DNA of 64,000 nucleotides from Agrocybe praecox (lineage: Eukaryota > Basidiomycota > Agaricomycetes > Agaricales > Agrocybaceae): the NCBI GenBank assembly GCA_964017145.1, contig OZ024843.1:2161001-2225000 (forward strand), in the 5' to 3' direction. A program made the translations under genes and the position numbers. The notes beneath the pieces are model-generated. The model searched no databases and was not told the origin of the DNA. It saw only the letters and a list, made by a program, of their open reading frames with translations. Of this stretch, positions 12,617-24,845 are shown one piece after another (positions within the stretch are counted from its first letter, which is position 1; the number at the start of each line of letters is the position of its first letter).

Positions 12617-15434
12617 TTACTCTCCCAGTTGGGGTTCAACTTCCATTCTGGACAGGTAATCGACAATGGCACGACGAGCTTTCTTGGTGCGTTTTGGGTA
12701 CTCGCAACATCGTTGAGAGAACGCTTTCGTCCGGAATAATTGGAGAAGAGACTCCGACTTTCCCGCCATAGGCAAGAAGAGAATGAGATATCCAAGTGCG
12801 AGCAGGTATTTCTCGGATCGGATGCGCTCCCATACAATGGGGTCGAGCCTATCAAATTCAGGAAGTGGGTAATAAATACGGGAATAAATTGGCCTGCTTC
12901 TCAATTTTCGCAAGGTTGGAGGTCTGGGGCCATCTAGGAAGGGATCGACCTGGTTCCAGGGATAGTTACAATACTCCAATAACCGAACCAATCGGTAGTT
13001 TTTTCTAGCTCTGCATGAACCTTTGTACCCGATATTGCGACGCCACTTCCAAGGCGAGTTGCGTCTCAAAGATGAGATGTATGCATTAAAATTTCGTTGT
13101 GGTGAGGGAACCAAATCGTCGAAATCTGTGATGCCGCATAAATATTCAAAGCTGCATCTCGCTGCGCCGGCGTAGACTTCTTTTCCGAATCTGCACCAGG
13201 AATCCTCCAACGCTGGGTTGCCCTCGGATTCAGACTTGTCCAGTCTACCAGATGGACAAATGTGCGAAAGTAAGTTGATATAATCGCTACATGCAGTGTG
13301 GCAATTTACTGGACTGTATACCAAAGTTGCTCTTGGCCAGTACAGTTCTAGAGAATCCTCGCGTGCATTAGGAACCACCCATTTGAACAACCTGAATTCA
13401 GACACCAGGGAAGCAAGAGGAACGGTCGCGTGTTTTCTGAGTTTGCTATGACGATGGCCCAATTGCAAGTTGGGATAGTGGGAAACAAGAGCAAGGTGTA
13501 AAGAAAAGCGTGCGTCGGATGAGGTCCGGGAATGATGGGCATCCACCTTGACTAACTGCGATAGGAAATGCTCCTTGAACACGCATAAATGGCGCCTGTA
13601 GATCTCTTGCGCTTCTTCCAGATCCTGAAACGGCGGTGGCATAAATTTACCACTCGCAGAAAAGTAAGTGGGTATGTACTCACAGAATCTATTAGGAAGG
13701 ACAACATCGCGGGAAGAAATGAGTTGTGGAAAACATAGAAGATTTGGGTACGAGGCACTGAGTCGTAAAACCGTGGAATTGAAAAATCTTTCAGCTCATG
13801 CAAGAGCGAAGTGGCGAATATCGGTTGGGTGTGTTTGACATTGGTTTTAAAGAACTCTGCTGCAATGTACCAGACTTCATCGTCCTCAATTTGTGATCGA
13901 TTGTCACTCGCTGAAATCAACCAGTCTCTGGTCATTTTCACACAAAGAAATCAATTCATTGTTACTTACTAGATAGCAATCGGACACACGAGATCATGTT
14001 CTGGTGTATATATTCAGGGCGAATATGAAAATGATGTGACCTTTGCAGATCGAGGAGAAAATCGCGTAGTGAAGCGTGCAAGATTTTGATTGTATGAATA
14101 CTAGAACCCGGCGGGTCGTTTACCACGGATATCAGCGCGCCCAGATCACAAAAAGACAAAGAAATTTGTCCAGGTTCCAATTGAAGGATTGTTTCGATCT
14201 GATCAACGTTCAACTTGATGAAGTAAAGCACCAAGTAAAAGATGAAGCAAAGGACGCGAAGCACTACAAAAACACTATCCTCGGCGACTCCCATAAGTAT
14301 ATGAGTATATAGCGCATCGAGCTCAGCAAACGGCTGTTCATCCAGTCGCGAAAGAGGCCGAATACTTAGCACAACGTCAAGCCGGTGATGAGGTCGATGT
14401 CGAGTAGATCCTACGTACTTGACGACAGTAGCTGCGTAGATGAATTGACCTGAGGATTTCCAGACTAACTGCTGCACATCTTCGTCAAACGGCCATGAGG
14501 ATGGAAGAAACCGACGAAATGGATGATTAGCTTTGATCTCGTTGAATGCATGCCGTAGATATAACTCAATGTCGTTCTCCGGGAAAAATCTTTCGTCCAA
14601 ATCCAGGCGCGTGGAAATACTCTGTAGTTGTGAGGAGAAGACTGTATTGATGTCATGCTCAGGGCGGCTGCTTATGAGAAATATCATGGGGAGTCGGTAT
14701 TCCTGAGTGACTTTGGCGATGGTCAACAAAACATCTTTCTGCTCCCTGTGATCGATGCATTCGTCGAGGCCGTCTATTATGATAATTCGAGGAGCAAGAG
14801 GTTGGTCAAAAAATCTTGATTCAAGTAAAAGAGAGTCTCTCAGAGGTTGGATGATGAGGGTTGTGAATTGTGTAATGAGGGATCGGGTGAAAATCAGCGG
14901 GTCCTGCTCAATGGCCACGATCATATGCTGTCGAACATCCGGAATCTTTGCATGTATCTGATAGGCAATCGTCGTGACGAGCTTTTGAACATGATTTCGA
15001 TTGGAATCAGACTTTCCGAAGAAGAAGCTGGCGAGCTGGCGTCCTTCAGAATCTTGCTGCTCTGCGAAACTCTGCAAGATGGCTGATTTACCGGCGCCAG
15101 CAGCGCCAGTGAGCCACATGATGAATTTACCCCGACTTTCTTCGTCAAGGCCGAGCGTCCAGTCCATGATTGTCTTCATCACCGCCAGCCGTGTATTGGG
15201 ATGGCATTTTGAAGGGTCATACCTTTCCCGAGAATTGTGGAAAGCACCCGATGCTGTTTCTTGCTGCAGTAGATCAAATCCGCCTCCTACATCGTAAGTC
15301 AGATGATTTCTGTTCAAAGAGGATCGAAACGTACGATGGAGACTGTGGACATTGTTTTGCTGGAATGTGCCTCCCGTTACAACAACATTTGAAAGCATCG
15401 ACGAATGGGGGCTTTGCAAGTAATTCCCAGCCAT
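12617..15434 (-). CDS. NACHT-domain NTPase (fungal NLR-like protein)
   Basis: Four exons (15335-15434, 13970-15286, 13684-13910, 12617-13624) read as one 883-residue protein. The N-terminus (MLSNVVVTGGTFQQNNVHS) and the LLQQETASGAFHNS and YDPSKCHPNTR segments are typical of Agaricomycete NACHT proteins. The NTPase core shows Walker A (WLTGAAGAGKSAILQSFAEQ), Walker B (IIIIDGLDECIDH) and the SSRPEHDI sensor region. Members of this family are STAND ATPases thought to act in non-self recognition or cell death. After the core, residues from about 540 to 883 show no WD40, ankyrin or TPR repeats that I can recognise. There is also no recognisable N-terminal effector domain. The first intron is 48 nt, a multiple of three without stops. 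Confidence 0.85.
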
Positions 15435-15857
15435 CTATACAACCCTCATTCACCGTTGCCGCAGATGCGAACAGAAAGAGGTTCGGTGCCACGTTCTATG
15501 TCGATCCTAGAGGTTGTCGATGCAAAAGCGGCTAAAACATGGATTGGGAACGGGGCTGAACCAAATGAGGCCTACTAGGCCTGAGCGGCGGCGCTGAGCC
15601 CTTGAAGTCAACTTGAGGTTTACGATTCGGTCGTCGCCCAGTCATGCGGTTTTGGGATTTCATTCTTTCGTCATCGCAAGTACAGTTCACTTCCAGTTCA
15701 TCTTTGTCATTCTGGATAGTCCGGGGTACTGCATGGGCATTTATGAGCCAAGGAAGAAAAATTGGCTCTACCGCCGCCGGACTCTTTGATCACTTTTGTT
15801 GATTCTTGTTTCTCTCGAGTCCATATCTGGCAACTACTGTATATACACGCTTGTACT
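15435..15857. other. Intergenic region between NACHT and GST genes
   Basis: This is the 5' flank of the NACHT gene and the 3' flank of the first glutathione transferase. No further coding or RNA feature was recognised. Confidence 0.5.
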
Positions 15858-16923
15858 CTATCCAACTGTAATTCCAACCTTGAAAGCAGGGCGTGCTTCA
15901 GCCCGTTCAACCCATGCCTTGCAGAAAATGGGTCAATCCGTGTATCTCTTGCACATTAGAAAAAGGATACCTTAACAGCTGGCCACTCATCAAGTGACTC
16001 GACACCAGCGAATTTATGGATACGAACCCTAGTCACCATAAATGAGCCGCTTTTAACCAGTAAAGGATATTACTTACCAGGGAATGGCCTTCACATCAGC
16101 AACGCTATATTTTCCTCGTCCCGGGCCTACGAGCCAGTCACGGTCCTGCAGGCGGATCTGTAGGACGCCATACAAACGCTTGGTCTCGTCGAGATAACCT
16201 ATGCACAATAATTAACATAAAGTTCCATGGACGTTCAATCAAGCTGTTTCCTACGTTTCTTGGCGTATGGGATGTCCTCAGGAGCATATCTGTTGAAGTG
16301 GTTTGCTACATGATATTTTGTGAGCAGAGGTGCATACGAGATTTAGAATGATTGCTTACATTGACCTTGCATAGGACCTACACCACCATGCTAAAAATAA
16401 TTTAGCCTCGATACCAATGACGTTATGTTCCTCAGACCCCTGATCAGATACTCACCGCGAAGAAAGTCCACTGCAGCAACTCGCTGTGGTACTCTGGCTC
16501 TTTCTCTGCATCGAACCAGAAGACGTGGTCTTTGTCATACTTCTGTGCGAGATACAAAAGAATCGCCGCTGTTTCGAAAACAGGGAAATCGTTGCGGGTG
16601 TGGTCCACCAATACAGGAATGCGACCATTTGGGTTCAGCTTGATGAACCAGGGTTCCTAAATACCCATGTTAAGCGTAAAACTGAAAAGGAGCGGAAGGA
16701 GTAATGTAGACCTTCTGAACATTTGTGGAGATGTTGATTTTGTGTACACTGCGGGATGAAATGATCAGGTCTGTTTCCCTGAGATGATAGGTTTTCCGTA
16801 CTTGTAGTCCACGGCGGGATTGATTGCTTTGAGCTCCTCAAGGAAGACAGAGGCCTGGTAGCCGTTGGGAGTGGTCCCAGTGTACAAGGTGAGGGGTTTC
16901 TTGGTATCTGTGGTGGTAGACAT
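15858..16923 (-). CDS. Ure2p-like glutathione S-transferase, copy 1
   Basis: Cytosolic glutathione transferase, expected to conjugate glutathione to electrophiles or reduce peroxides. Exon 1 encodes [20 protein letters not shown] and [16 protein letters not shown], the start of the thioredoxin-like fold. Later exons give [20 protein letters not shown] with the cis-Pro, and [20 protein letters not shown] with the Glu-Thr/Ser glutathione site, then the helical C-terminal domain ([20 protein letters not shown]). The last exon ends [19 protein letters not shown]. The pattern is that of the fungal Ure2p class, which is expanded in Agaricomycetes. A close tandem paralogue lies just upstream at 17350-18515 on the same strand. 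A clear TATA box sits 44 bp before the ATG. Confidence 0.9.
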
Positions 16924-16966
16924 GGTACAACTTTCTTGGTGAGAATGTAATTTGGAAAACCCCTCC

Positions 16967-16974
16967 TATTTATA
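16967..16974 (-). promoter_or_regulatory. TATA box of GST copy 1
   Basis: TATAAATA on the minus strand, flanked by CTCCCC and GGAGG, 44 bp upstream of the start codon. The adjoining CCCCT matches the fungal stress-response element core. A strong TATA box with a short leader suggests inducible expression. Confidence 0.55.
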
Positions 16975-17349
16975 GGGGAGCGATTGCACCATCCGGAAAC
17001 AGTCTCATCTCCTTCCAAAAACATGATAAAGCGATAACTGCTTTCTAATGAGATGATGACTCATCGTTGACGAATAATGACACAAGAAGCTAGAAGAACC
17101 TCGGGCAAGTGACGTGCACACGACAATTACCCAGGCAATTATTTTAACTGGAACGTCGTCCAAACAAAGAAGGGAAAGGGCGGTGAATTGGTCATGCATA
17201 TCTAGTTATGCGCGTTAATGTATTTGTCAACATCCGAAGATCGCAGTTGCGTGGCGTCGTAAGTGATGATATATTGTTTGTTTGTTTGTTTTCTACATAA
17301 GATGACGGATAACGCAGTGCGTAGCGTAGCATTTGTAAGAGTCGGTAGT

Positions 17350-18515
17350 TCAGTAATTCAAATATAATGTGGCGTTCGGACTGGCGCCTAGCAAACGTGC
17401 ATTTAAGAAGCTGCTATTATGAGTCGCGTTGCATGCCAACTTACCGACTTCTAGACCAACTTTGGCTGCAGGGCGAGACTCACAGCGCGAGAGCCATTCC
17501 TGCCAATCCCAACATTATTTTCACCGTAGAAAAACGAGAAATTGAAAAACAACTCACCTTGACGGCTGGCCAGGAATCAAGATCATCGATACCCGTGTAT
17601 TTGTGAACTCGTATCCTAGACCAAATGTTCAGATCCCATGGGCTTGAGTAAGGGTATACACAGTTACCAGGGGAAGGCCTTCATGTCAGCAAGAGTGTAT
17701 TTCCCCTTGCCAGGGCCTGCGAGATAGTCACGACCACTAAGGCGTATTTCGAGCACACCAAATAATCGCTTGACTTCGTCAGTATAGCCTATACCAGACC
17801 TCCTCAGCCCGTGAACACTGGATGTAGCTCTAGTACAGCCGAATGAAGCACATACGTTTCTTTGCATAGGGAATATCAACGTCTGCAAAGGTGACAAAAT
17901 GACCGGCTAAGGGTCTCACGTTGAGGATGGGATACCAAGACCATGAACCCAAGATGTTACACACCTTGTCCCTGCAATGGAGCAAGGCCATGCTAGAGAA
18001 ATGGTATTAGAGTAGAGGTAGTGTGGTCGATGGTTTAAGCTTACATACCGTGAAGAACACCCATTGGAGCAGCTCAGAGTGCGCGTCAGGCTCCTTCTGC
18101 ACGTCAAACCAAAAGACGTGATTTTTGTCGTAATGTTGGGCCAGGTACAATAGAATCGCGGACGATTCAAAAACTGGAAAGTCGTTACGGGAGTGGTCTA
18201 CCATTACGGGAATTCTTCCATTTGGGTTAAGTTTAATGAACCACGGTTCCTGGAAGCAAAGAATGGTTTCAGAAAGAAAGAAAAACGAAGATAATTGCCT
18301 CTCACCTTCTGAACGCGATTTTTGTAGATGATGCTGAATACCCTGTAAAGCCCTTAGAACGAGGTTCTGGGTCAATGATAGATATCATACTCATAATCAT
18401 TACTATTTGGGTATGTGGCTTTTAGTTCTTCGAGATATATAGAAACCGGGTGGCCGTTGGGCGAAATGGCTGTATACAAAGTCAAAGGCTTTTGGGGGTG
18501 ACTGTCGGAAGGCAT
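17350..18515 (-). CDS. Ure2p-like glutathione S-transferase, copy 2
   Basis: Tandem paralogue of the neighbouring gene with the same exon plan. Exon 1 encodes [20 protein letters not shown] and [16 protein letters not shown]. The following exon carries [20 protein letters not shown] and [20 protein letters not shown], keeping the cis-Pro and the Glu-Ser glutathione site. The C-terminal exons give [20 protein letters not shown] and [19 protein letters not shown]. Where copy 1 stops after VGITVG, this copy reads on for 31 more residues ([14 protein letters not shown]...) to a stop at 17350, unless a further intron begins at the GTAAGT located there. The 3' end is therefore uncertain. Function as for copy 1. 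Confidence 0.83.
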
Positions 18516-18776
18516 GGGGGAGAAGCGTTATGTTGGTGCGAGGAGCCATGGGATCTCCTTTATAATCGTGTTCCGTAATGCTTTACTACCCTGAACAGGG
18601 CATGGTAAGCCTGCACAACTAGCTCGCCGAATATCGAGGTTTCAGGCTGGAAGCGAGATCACGGAGGCAACATGAGTGCGAATTTGTTCCAACTTCTAAT
18701 AGCACATTGAGAAAAGATGATCATTAATACATTGAGAGCAAGAGTGTCTGGTTCGATTGATAATAATGTGGGGAAG

Positions 18777-19103
18777 TTATGGTGCGGCAGTAGGTTCTTT
18801 GACATCGGTTGGTGGTGTTCTGGGAACGAATTCGAAATTGGTGCCAACGATGTTTCCTCTAAATCGTTTACGCATGTCCAACTGTTTTACTTTAGCTTCA
18901 GGAAAACCAGAGGAGGAACCAAAACGAACCATTCCGCGTTTACATTCGAAGGTCGCCTTCCGTAGTGATTTACACTCTTCTGGGAGATCGTCGGAGTAGT
19001 ATTTCAGACACTCTGACGGTTTATGACCATCTTTTAGTACGCAGTCCGAGTATTTTAGACAGTCCTTCAGAGCAGCGACGAGATTTTGACAAGAAGAAGC
19101 CAT
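18777..19103 (-). CDS. COA5: Cytochrome c oxidase assembly factor 5 (PET191-like)
   Basis: Small intermembrane-space protein needed for complex IV assembly. Two exons (18930-19103, 18777-18881) give 92 residues. The start MASSCQNLVAALKDCLKYSD contains a CX9C motif and the CKSLRKATFEC segment a second one, as expected for Mia40-imported proteins. After the splice comes LDMRKRFRGN, a hallmark of the family. The 48-nt intron has GTTCGT...CAG ends, is a multiple of three and contains no stop, so retention would insert 16 residues between CKRGM and LDMRK. Family alignment favours splicing. It is divergent from IBA57, with 139 bp between start codons. Confidence 0.93.
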   Translation of the reverse strand: MASSCQNLVAALKDCLKYSDCVLKDGHKPSECLKYYSDDLPEECKSLRKATFECKRGMVRFGSSSGFPEAKVKQLDMRKRFRGNIVGTNFEFVPRTPPTDVKEPTAAP

Positions 19104-19242
19104 AGCAGACAGAGATGTCAAGAGACGTTCACCAAATATTGACCGGCATTATCCGGTCACAGTGACATCAGTAGAAGTTAAAGTTAGCACTGACTCGGAC
19201 TGCAAAGTTAACACCTTGTCCCGTTTCCTTCCTTCCTCAATT

Positions 19243-20509
19243 ATGATATTCCAACATCTCATTAGGTCTCCCTCGCTGGCACCCGTATCTCATAGGGCAC
19301 TTCTCTCGGTTACTGGCTCTCAATCATCTGAATTTTTGAATGGCCTTCTATCAAGTTCTATACAAGGAACCCCGCTGAACCGGTTTTCGTCAATACTACA
19401 CGCTCAGGCAGGCCTTCTCCCAACCTTTGGACTCGTTTTAAATTGATCGGTGGTGTTTGCTATAGGGAAGAGTTATGTTTGATGTTTTTCTGTACGCGAC
19501 CACCAATGGATACTTTTTGGAATACGACTCCAGGTCTTCAGAAGCACCTCCACTTCTCTCATATCTCAAGCGACATGTGCTTAGGTCCAAGGTAAAGATT
19601 AGAGAAGTATCAGAGGAATACGATGTGTGGTCGTCTTGGGGGTCTGAAAAAGATCATATTTGGGAAGGAGAAAGGAAATGGCGCTGGGCTAAAAGTGGTG
19701 CGATCGAACCTGTCTGGGAAGATACAAACTATTGGCCCTGGGGGAAGGAAGAACTTGTCATTCATGATAGAAGGGCGGTTGGAATGGGCCGACGAATACT
19801 CGTCAAGAAAGGCGAACGGCGTGAGCTTTACATTACCCATCTGTATTATCTGGGACATTGACTTTTATTTGTTCTTTTTAGCCCAAGAAGCAGCGACGCA
19901 CGATATACTATCTGCAAACCATTATTCAAAACATCGAATATTGCGAGGTGTAGCGGAAGGCATCAACGATATCCCTCCTATGCAGGCTTTCCCGATAGAT
20001 TCTAATTTGGATATTATGGGTGGCTGTAAATATATTCTACAATCGAATCTGTCGGGACCCTTATGACATTATTTAGTGGACTTCAGGAAAGGTTGTTACG
20101 TTGGACAAGAGCTCACAGTCCGGACGTATCATACAGGCGTCATTCGGAAGCGCATATCGCCAGTCAAGTTTATGGACGAACATGGGTATGTTATTTATAT
20201 ATTTTTATTTAGATTATTATGCCTCAATTTCCTCTTAGAAACGCGATATCAATACCCTCTTTACCTAAAAATGCTGAAATAAAACCAACGACCAAAGACG
20301 ATACAATACGCAAACCAAGAGGTGCAGGCAAGCTGCTGTCTTCAACGAAGGAGGTCGGCTTGGCACTTTTGCGTTTAGAACATATATCGGCTGCAGAGAA
20401 CGGGGATATTTCACTGCAAATCGACATGGAGTCTCAGAGGGTTAACGTCGTGCCATTTTGGCCAGATTGGTGGCCCAAAACACAACAGGAGGGCCCAACG
20501 AATGACTAA
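19243..20509 (+). CDS. IBA57: Mitochondrial iron-sulfur assembly protein IBA57 (CAF17-like)
   Basis: Folate-binding-fold protein that acts with ISCA proteins to make mitochondrial [4Fe-4S] clusters. The chosen start opens [20 protein letters not shown], a basic presequence, followed by [19 protein letters not shown]. Later exons give [34 protein letters not shown] and the family signature [20 protein letters not shown], including the conserved KGCYVGQE. An in-frame ATG at 19162 would add 27 residues and looks less likely. At least four introns are present. It shares a 139-bp promoter with COA5, another mitochondrial metal-pathway gene. Confidence 0.92.
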
Positions 20510-20883
20510 TTCTGTAGTAATTAACTCCTGATTTAACTAAAAGGTATGCTTATTATCGAACATGTGTAAACCACAACTCCAGGTCAAGGTTACTTCGCGT
20601 TGAATTTGACGCGTCGATATCGTGTGTGCCCGTGTCTGTCTCCGCCAGAAATATAGCCCTCGGCCATGCACCTCGGCCAGCACAATTACTGGTCCCACGC
20701 ATCGATATCACTACAAAGAATGACTTTTGCAAGGGAAAATATGGGTTGTGTTTTGTCTTCGCAGACTCCACATTGTGCAAGGTGGAAGTGGCAGATCGAA
20801 AGCTGCACAAATTGGTCAAAAAATATATCGCTCGTCGTGATTCTAATTCGGTGAAGAGTTATGTCCAACGAACTGGACACATT

Positions 20884-21386
20884 TCAAGGCTCTGTAAGAA
20901 CTCTTAAGGCCGATTCTATATTCTGTGTTTGTAGACACTCACCTTCAACTACAACCGTCGAATAGACGTATTCGCCATCATGGCTAACAGATACATGTGC
21001 CCTTCCGATTTTGTTTTCGTCACTATTGCAGGGCGCGTATTCAATGGATGGCTTCTCTCCCTGAGCCGTCAACCCGCGGTAAGTAATCTGCTTCCAGGTG
21101 GGCTTCACGACAGGATACATTGCTTTATACGTCGCTTCTTTGACGCTCCATCTTTTTGAGAGAATATGAATGTTACGACTGACTGGAGAATGAATATCAC
21201 TAGTTACCGAACAGCTAAGAACTGGACACTTTGCTTGGAATCTAAAGAAGCGCCCAGCGATTTCCATTCATTGAATTCTTCTTTACTTAATATCCGAGAT
21301 GCGAATTCTTCTGGGCTCCTACGAGAAACCAAGGAGAGAATGCGGGGAATATGTACGAGATCTACGCCAATTCCAAGAATTGTCAT
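20884..21386 (-). CDS. Holo-[acyl-carrier-protein] synthase, mitochondrial type
   Basis: 4'-phosphopantetheinyl transferase of the AcpS type, which loads coenzyme A-derived phosphopantetheine onto acyl carrier protein (PPT2 in yeast). The start MTILGIGVDLVHIPRILSLV carries the GxGxDhhxhxR motif, and the second exon has WSVKEATYKAMYPVVKP with the catalytic WxxKEAxxKA motif, followed by HVSVSHDGEYVYSTVVVEGE. An upstream ATG at 21461 is in frame but lies outside the family core. The last intron (20892-20942, 51 nt) is a multiple of three without stops; spliced and unspliced forms end at the same TGA, the protein ending either ...VVVEEP or 17 residues longer. Divergent from ELP2 by 139 bp. Confidence 0.9.
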
Positions 21387-21525
21387 GGAGGCACTGACGA
21401 CGGCGCGTCCTGGGACCTGAAGGTATTCCGACTGTTTGTTTCGGAGGTGTGCGCCTAACAAACGCGTTCAATCCGTTCACGTTCACTCGCCAAGCGATCG
21501 CCCTGTCCTGATTAATATTTCCACC

Positions 21526-24500
21526 ATGGCGAGCAGTCTTTCGTACATCGCTGCCGCTTGTAACCGCTTCAATCAGACAGCAGACGTCTCCCCTTCGTCT
21601 TCCTTCGTTGCTTTTGGCTCTTCGCGTCTGGTAGCAGTATGGGACCTTGAAGTCAGAAGAATTTTCATCCGGAATTTCATTTCGCTCATCTCCCGTAAAT
21701 AGGATCCAAACGACGCTGGAGTATCGGAAACTCTTCCAGCATCAGAGAGCCTTGTCACCTGTGTCAAATTTTTAGATAATGACACTTTATTGTCGGCAAA
21801 CGATACTGGCGCGCTGAACCTATGGAAGAGAAGTTCAAATCAGGCAGGCAAGGCTACTTCCTTTATTTTGATTCACGCTAATATTTGCTTTAGTGGAACG
21901 TTGCCTCCACAATCCAGGCTCACAAAAAGTCTATATCGACTCTCTGCACATTCGATAACCGAATAATTACGGGATCGTCGGATTCTTCCGTTAAAATTTG
22001 GAAATATAGTAGAACAGATGGTAAAGGTTAATGCCATCTACTTCGAAATGTGACTTCTCTTAACTTTTTTAATCTAGATAATATCGTCGAGCTACAAACC
22101 ATTGATCTAAAGGGAAAATACCCTTTAATTTCGGCTTTGACATATCTTCCCGAAACGAATGGTATGGCATCTAGTTTATATATATGCGTAAATCTTTCTC
22201 ATTTTGTTTTACATAGTATTCTTGCTTGCTATTGGTGGAACCGATACACACGTCACACTCTGGGTTTGCTCAGATGACCAGGTTTTTCTATTTTCCTTCC
22301 CCAGAGGTAGCAAAACTAATGATATCAGTTTATACAATCTGCTACACTAGCTGGTCACGAAGACTGGATTCGTGGACTTGCGTTTAAACCTCCAACAAGC
22401 ATTAACCAACCTCTAATCTTGGCTTCTGGATCTCAGGATGGGACAATACGATTATGGAACATCGAACCTGTGAGGAAGTCAGAGGATATTCCAAAAGAAA
22501 ATTTGTCATCTGAACCTATCGACGAACTTTTGGATCAATTTGAAGCATCTCTGGGAGAGTTAGGGGAAAATGAAGAAGGTGGACGACAGGTCTCACTCAA
22601 GCACCATATCTTAACAGTCAAGACAGCTGCTGAAAGGCGAGTAATGCTGCAAACTTCGTGAGTCCCATTATTGATTTATTTCTCACTAGTTCGCAGCAAT
22701 TTTCTGTCACATTTGACGCGCTCCTTGTTGGACATGAAGCTGGTGTTACTTCCCTGACATGGCGCCAAGATTCTCGATCGATGCCGACTCTGCTATCTAC
22801 ATCGACTGATTCATCAGTAATTCTATGGTCCCCGTCCAGCGAATCGTCATCCTCGATTTGGATTAATCGAGAAAGATTCGGAGATGTTGGAGGTCAAAGA
22901 CTTGGTGGCTTCGTTGGTGGCTTATGGGCGAATAGAGGGAAAGCAATATTGGCGTGGGGTTGGTCAGGAGGTTGGCGACGTTGGTGTTGTGGTGATTTGC
23001 CTGACGAAACATGGGTTGAGACAGGAGCCGTTACTGGCCATAATGGGCCTGTCAAAGGGCTCGATTGGAGTCCAGATGGGAAATATCTCATATCTTCTGG
23101 GTTAGTATCTTTGCTATTTTTTTCATCCATCCATACATTAACAACTATTGCAGGCTCGATCAAACAACCAGAATCCACGGACCAGTGCACAAAGCTGATC
23201 ACATATCGTGGCATGAAATTGCTCGTCCGCAGGTCCACGGATATGATCTATTAAACGTAGTTTTTATCGAACCACTCCGATTTGCGAGTATCGCAGACGA
23301 AAAGGTCGTCCGTGTGTTTGAGGCGCCGCGTGGATTTGTTGAACTTACGGAGAACTTGGGTGTTGCTCAATTCTCAGAGGAAGAGGTATGTTGATTATAT
23401 TTCCATGGATCATATACTGATTTCTTGTCATCAGCATAAAAGACCCGCGGCGGCCAATGTGCCTCCACTGGGATTATCAAACAAAGCTATAGCAGAAGGT
23501 GCATCTTAATTATCAATAGCAAAACAACGGAGCATAACAAATTTATAAAGGACCACAGGAGGTAGTCGGAGAAACAGTTGTTTCAAGACGACCATTTGAT
23601 GGAGAACTATCTTCTATAACGCTTTGGCCTGAGGTTGAAAAAGTATTCGGTCATGGCTACGAGGTAAGTATTTCCTGATTTACTCCACGTCCAATTCGTT
23701 GACCATCTCTATGTTTCAGTCAATAACTCTGGGAATATCTAACTCGCGGGAAATGATAGCCACCGCCTGTAAATCGACCAATGCAGAGCATGCTGTCGTT
23801 CGTGTTTATGATACTGCAGCGTTCAGACCGATTGGGCAGCCGCTACAGGGGCATATCTTGACAGTCACGCGTATAGCATTCAGTCCGGATGATAAATACA
23901 TTTTGACGGTCTCAAGAGACCGTTCATGGAGATTATTCGAGGTGCAATCAAGTGGAGGTGGGTCGTATTGTGATAATGTCTTTCGAGTATTAATAAACGC
24001 ATGTAGGCTACTCCCCTGTCGCTTTCGACAAATCGCATGGCCGGATCATATGGGACTGCGCCTGGTCAGCCGAAGGGGACCTTTTTGCAACAGCATCGAG
24101 AGATAAAACAGTACGTCGGAACGGTTACTTGCTTTTTTTCTTCAAACAAATAATCATCTACTTTTTTTTGCATAGGTAAAACTCTGGCAACAAGTAGAAA
24201 ATAGTTGGAAGGCAGTAACCGCCGTCAAGACTTCGCAGCCTGCAACCGCAGTAGCATTCCACCCCTATCAAGGCAACAAAAGGTTATCCCTAACTATCTC
24301 GTTCGTGATAAAACGTTAAGATTTTTGTAGATGGTTGGCTATCGGACTGGAAACCGGGGAAATCCTGCTCTATTCGAGTTCGAAAGTCTTATCGGAATGG
24401 GTTCTCGTTGAAACCATTTCCTCAAGGTAGGAAGACCATAGTTTATTTTGCCGTGCTCGAGTCTGATGGTTTCTCAAGATTGACACACGTTGATCATATA

Positions 24501-24611
24501 CATCGAATGGCATGGCGTCCGGCCCACTCGAGCGACACTCATGGGGATCTGGCGACTTGTAGTGACGATGGTACACTAAGAATCATAAAAGTTCAATTGC
24601 CGTCGAATTAG
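21526..24611 (+). CDS. ELP2: Elongator complex subunit 2 (WD40 protein)
   Basis: Elongator adds 5-methoxycarbonylmethyl-type groups to wobble uridines of tRNAs; Elp2 is its double-propeller WD40 scaffold. Start MASSLSYIAAACNRFNQTAD resembles Elp2 N-termini. WD repeats are visible throughout: LVAVWDLE, NDTGALNLWKR, GSSDSSVKIWKYS, GHEDWIRGLAFKPP, SGSQDGTIRLWNIEP, STSTDSSVILWSPSS, NGPVKGLDWSPDGKYLISSG, GHILTVTRIAFSPDDKYILT, and a final CSDDGTLRIIKVQLPSN. The order and the linker between the propellers match Elp2 rather than other WD40 proteins. It spans at least nine short introns; exact joins near 23400-23700 and 24000-24300 were not all verified. Confidence 0.9.
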
Positions 24612-24845
24612 ACAACTCCAAATATTTAACTAGAAATACGAAAGGACGAAAGCGAAGCTTGCTTATACAATGTGTAGGAGAAGAATAACTACATCAATCG
24701 AGAACAATAAGGACACATCTGGGAATAGTGACAATGTGGGTGCTATGTAGGGGTATAAAACACCGAGTGCGATTAGCAAGAAACAGTGGGCAGCAATGGA
24801 ACACGGAATGCGCAGTAGAAATACACGAGGACGTCAGTTCATGAT

